Source of the DNA: JBCCQH01 sp039024435
Lineage (GTDB): Bacteria > Bacteroidota > Bacteroidia > J057 > JADKCL01
Assembly (NCBI GenBank): GCA_039024435.1
Contig: JBCCQH010000045.1
Span: 1 to 53,902, forward strand
Direction: 5' to 3'
Length of the DNA stretch: 53,902 nucleotides
The position numbers and the translations under genes were made by a program. Under the pieces are notes generated by a model. It worked only from the letters and a program-made list of their open reading frames with translations, did not search any database and was not told the origin of the DNA. Positions 52,494 to 53,902 of the stretch are shown here, in pieces; positions within the stretch are counted from its first letter, which is position 1, and the number at the start of each line of letters is the position of its first letter.

Positions 52494-53240
52494 ATGGATT
52501 CTAATCCCCAAGACATAGCGCTGATCGACCAATATTTTGCCGGATTGCTGAACGAGTCCGAACAGGCTTCTTTTTCGGCACGCAGGGCTTCCGACCCTGA
52601 GTTTGCGGTTTTGGTTAGGGACATGGAGTTAATCCGGGAAATGGCAATCGATTCCGGGAAGGAAAGATTGGCCGAAGATATACGTGCTGCCAGAACGCGA
52701 TTTCAAGAGGACGAGCACCCCGGGAGCAATAGGAGAATTATCTGGGGGATAGCAGCCTCGATCGTTCTATTGGCGGTCATGGGATGGATCTACATCTCTT
52801 CCAATAACTCTGTTGATGGAAAGGAAGTATTCAAGCGTGAGTTTTTCGCGATGGAAGAGTTGGAGTCCTCTTTGGGATCGGTCCAAGATTCTGGGTTTGC
52901 TGCCTATCGGGATGAAAAATACGCTAAGGCCTTGGAATATTTTGACCGGATTCTTCCCTCGGATGAGAACTATTGTGAGATTCAGGTTTACCGTGGCGTT
53001 TGCCATTTGGCCCTCACGGAGCCTGATTCGGCAATTTCAGTGCTGGAGACGTATTTGAATGATGCGCAAAGGCCCTGTGCCGAAATTGTATTGTACCATA
53101 CCACAAGGTGGTACTTGGCCCTGGCCTATGTTTGGAAGAATGATTTTGAAAATGCGAAGACCTCCCTGCGGGAGATCCTCGATGAGCCTGGCCATAATCT
53201 TTACCCGGCGGCGGTTCGGGTGATGGGTGAGATTGACTGA
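52494..53240 (+). CDS. Membrane TPR protein, putative anti-sigma factor
   Basis: 248 residues from the ATG at 52494, two bases after the sigma-factor stop codon. N-terminal ~80 residues are cytoplasmic and helical (IDQYFAGLLNESEQASFSARRASDPEFAVLVRDM), resembling the zinc-less anti-sigma ZAS-like helical domains. A membrane helix follows at ~82-100 (IIWGIAASIVLLAVMGWIYI), then an extracytoplasmic domain with TPR units (~150-245; GFAAYRDEKYAKALEYFDRIL, YLALAYVWKNDFENAKTSLREIL). The likely model is sequestering the sigma factor and sensing via the TPR domain; inference from position and topology. Confidence 0.8.
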   Translation: MDSNPQDIALIDQYFAGLLNESEQASFSARRASDPEFAVLVRDMELIREMAIDSGKERLAEDIRAARTRFQEDEHPGSNRRIIWGIAASIVLLAVMGWIYISSNNSVDGKEVFKREFFAMEELESSLGSVQDSGFAAYRDEKYAKALEYFDRILPSDENYCEIQVYRGVCHLALTEPDSAISVLETYLNDAQRPCAEIVLYHTTRWYLALAYVWKNDFENAKTSLREILDEPGHNLYPAAVRVMGEID

Positions 53241-53248
53241 TGGAAGGA

Positions 53249-53701
53249 CTATTTTCCAACCGTAAACCCAAATCCGGTTTTTGGTTGCAATTGATCGGGG
53301 AGAATACTCGTCATTGAAAGCGCATCATCAGCACTTTTCTCCGCGGAAATGCCAGGGAGCAACGTGACCTCAAATCCAGTTCCTCCCGCTACATAAGGAT
53401 GCAATTTGTTTGCGTATTCCTGACCGTAAAAATATTGACCGCCATATTCAAACTGGAGATATGGGACTACTGTCGGTAGCATTTCCGTCAAATACGGGAT
53501 CAAGCGATGCATATAGTATCCACCCAATTTTACCACCGAAAAACGCCCCGAAGTTTCCGTGCTTCCTTGCAGCAGTTGCATTTTTCCACCCCACGATGCG
53601 TGTTTGGTCAAATCCCTCCGGATATCAAGCATCGTGGTAGGGTTGGTCGTGGCCGTCACTTGGTCAAGTTTTGCGTTACTACACAGTGCCGCACCGATAC
53701 C
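53249..53701 (-). pseudogene. 5'-truncated outer-membrane barrel-like gene fragment
   Basis: The frame is open from 53701 to the stop at 53249, with no convincing start: the first possible start is GTG at 53659, and 14 sense codons continue upstream of it in coding style before a TAG. The translated part (about 140 residues) has barrel-like alternation and aromatic strands (KLGGYYMHRLIPYL, YLQFEYGGQYFYG, YVAGGTGFEVTL). It looks like the C-terminal part of a porin-like protein whose 5' end is lost. A MITE lies 37 bp upstream. A small intact protein from the GTG cannot be ruled out. Confidence 0.5.
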
Positions 53702-53737
53702 CTACCCGGGAAGGAGAATTATTTCTGGAAGGTTTAA

Positions 53738-53899
53738 GAGGCTGTTTAAAATTGGTTGGTGAAATTTGCTGGTGCAGATTTTTTTGTCCGTCGAAGCTCA
53801 TTTTGGAGTCCATAGCCTGAGCTATGGGCGAGAAAATAGCGGAAGAGGGGCGGAAAAAGATGCCATAGCAAAATCGCAGAATTAAATTTAAACCGCCTC
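53738..53899 (+). mobile_element. MITE copy 3, 162 bp
   Basis: The third exact-length copy, with a TAA duplication (53735-53737 and 53900-53902, the window end). Ends GAGGCTG...CCGCCTC with 15-bp terminal inverted repeats; same orientation as copy 2. It sits upstream of the truncated barrel gene and may have taken part in its loss of the 5' end. Confidence 0.92.
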
Positions 53900-53902
53900 T
53901 AA

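Noticed and set aside
53249..53659. Complete small outer-membrane protein starting at GTG
   Set aside because: Coding-style sequence continues upstream of the GTG and there is no signal peptide, so a fragment is more likely, though not certain.

Overview
The window looks like a chromosomal segment of a moderately GC-rich Bacteroidota bacterium, most likely Saprospiria (Lewinella/Haliscomenobacter-like). This is inferred from the type IX secretion (T9SS) sorting domains of types A and B, the PorP/SprF and OmpA/PD40 proteins, long Ig/HYR-type adhesins, few Shine-Dalgarno sequences, and Bacteroidota-type TAnnTTTG promoter elements. No rRNA, CRISPR array, transposase or prophage module is visible.

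Layout. Positions 1-530 hold a 200-nt inverted repeat and the first copy of a dispersed intergenic repeat. 0.5-7.1 kb: a hypothetical protein, a T9SS-secreted protein, a toastrack-type exported protein, a lipoprotein plus DUF2007/zinc-ribbon pair, a DUF58 protein and a CapA-like lipoprotein. 7.4-19.7 kb (all minus): a 2054-residue adhesin with 12 tandem ~80-residue Cys-containing repeats, then a three-gene set of type B adhesin, PorP/SprF and TPR-PD40-OmpA protein. 20-27.3 kb: ABC exporter, SDR plus GT-C-like membrane enzyme (overlapping genes), an exported sensor-like protein, TatD and a PH-like protein. 27.9-31 kb: a BNR-repeat T9SS protein and a small helical protein. 31.1-33.5 kb: a structured RNA with tRNA-like parts, a 248-residue protein of unknown function directly upstream of it, and a Wzz-like protein. 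33.8-42.4 kb: MgtE, alpha/beta hydrolase, AAA ATPase, three tandem tiny membrane proteins, a 3-TM protein, a CocE-type hydrolase and a helical-backbone metal receptor. 42.4-53.9 kb: LamG protein, a large exported protein, an exported TPR-CHAT protease, a small exported protein, a helical protein, an ECF sigma factor with a membrane-TPR partner, and a barrel-like gene fragment.

Most interesting. (1) The minus-strand RNA at 31667-31146 lies between the 248-residue gene and a strong terminator. It contains a circularly permuted tRNA-like domain: T-arm and 3' acceptor strand, then a UUCG hairpin, then the perfectly complementary 5' acceptor strand and D-arm. The anticodon arm is replaced by a long helix. 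A second tRNA-like element with an 8-nt anticodon loop sits at the RNA's 3' end. The architecture recalls Y-RNA (YrlA) tRNA mimics, but no Ro60 gene is in the window. (2) Three 162-bp MITEs with GAGGC termini and exact 3-bp TNA target duplications. (3) Three tandem paralogous 33-36-residue membrane peptides absent from normal ORF calling. (4) A sigma factor/CHAT neighbourhood in which the caspase-like protein carries a signal peptide and a C-terminal anchor. (5) A ~120-126-bp intergenic repeat family at several loci. (6) TAnnTTTG promoter elements ending only 3-5 nt before start codons, suggesting leaderless transcripts.
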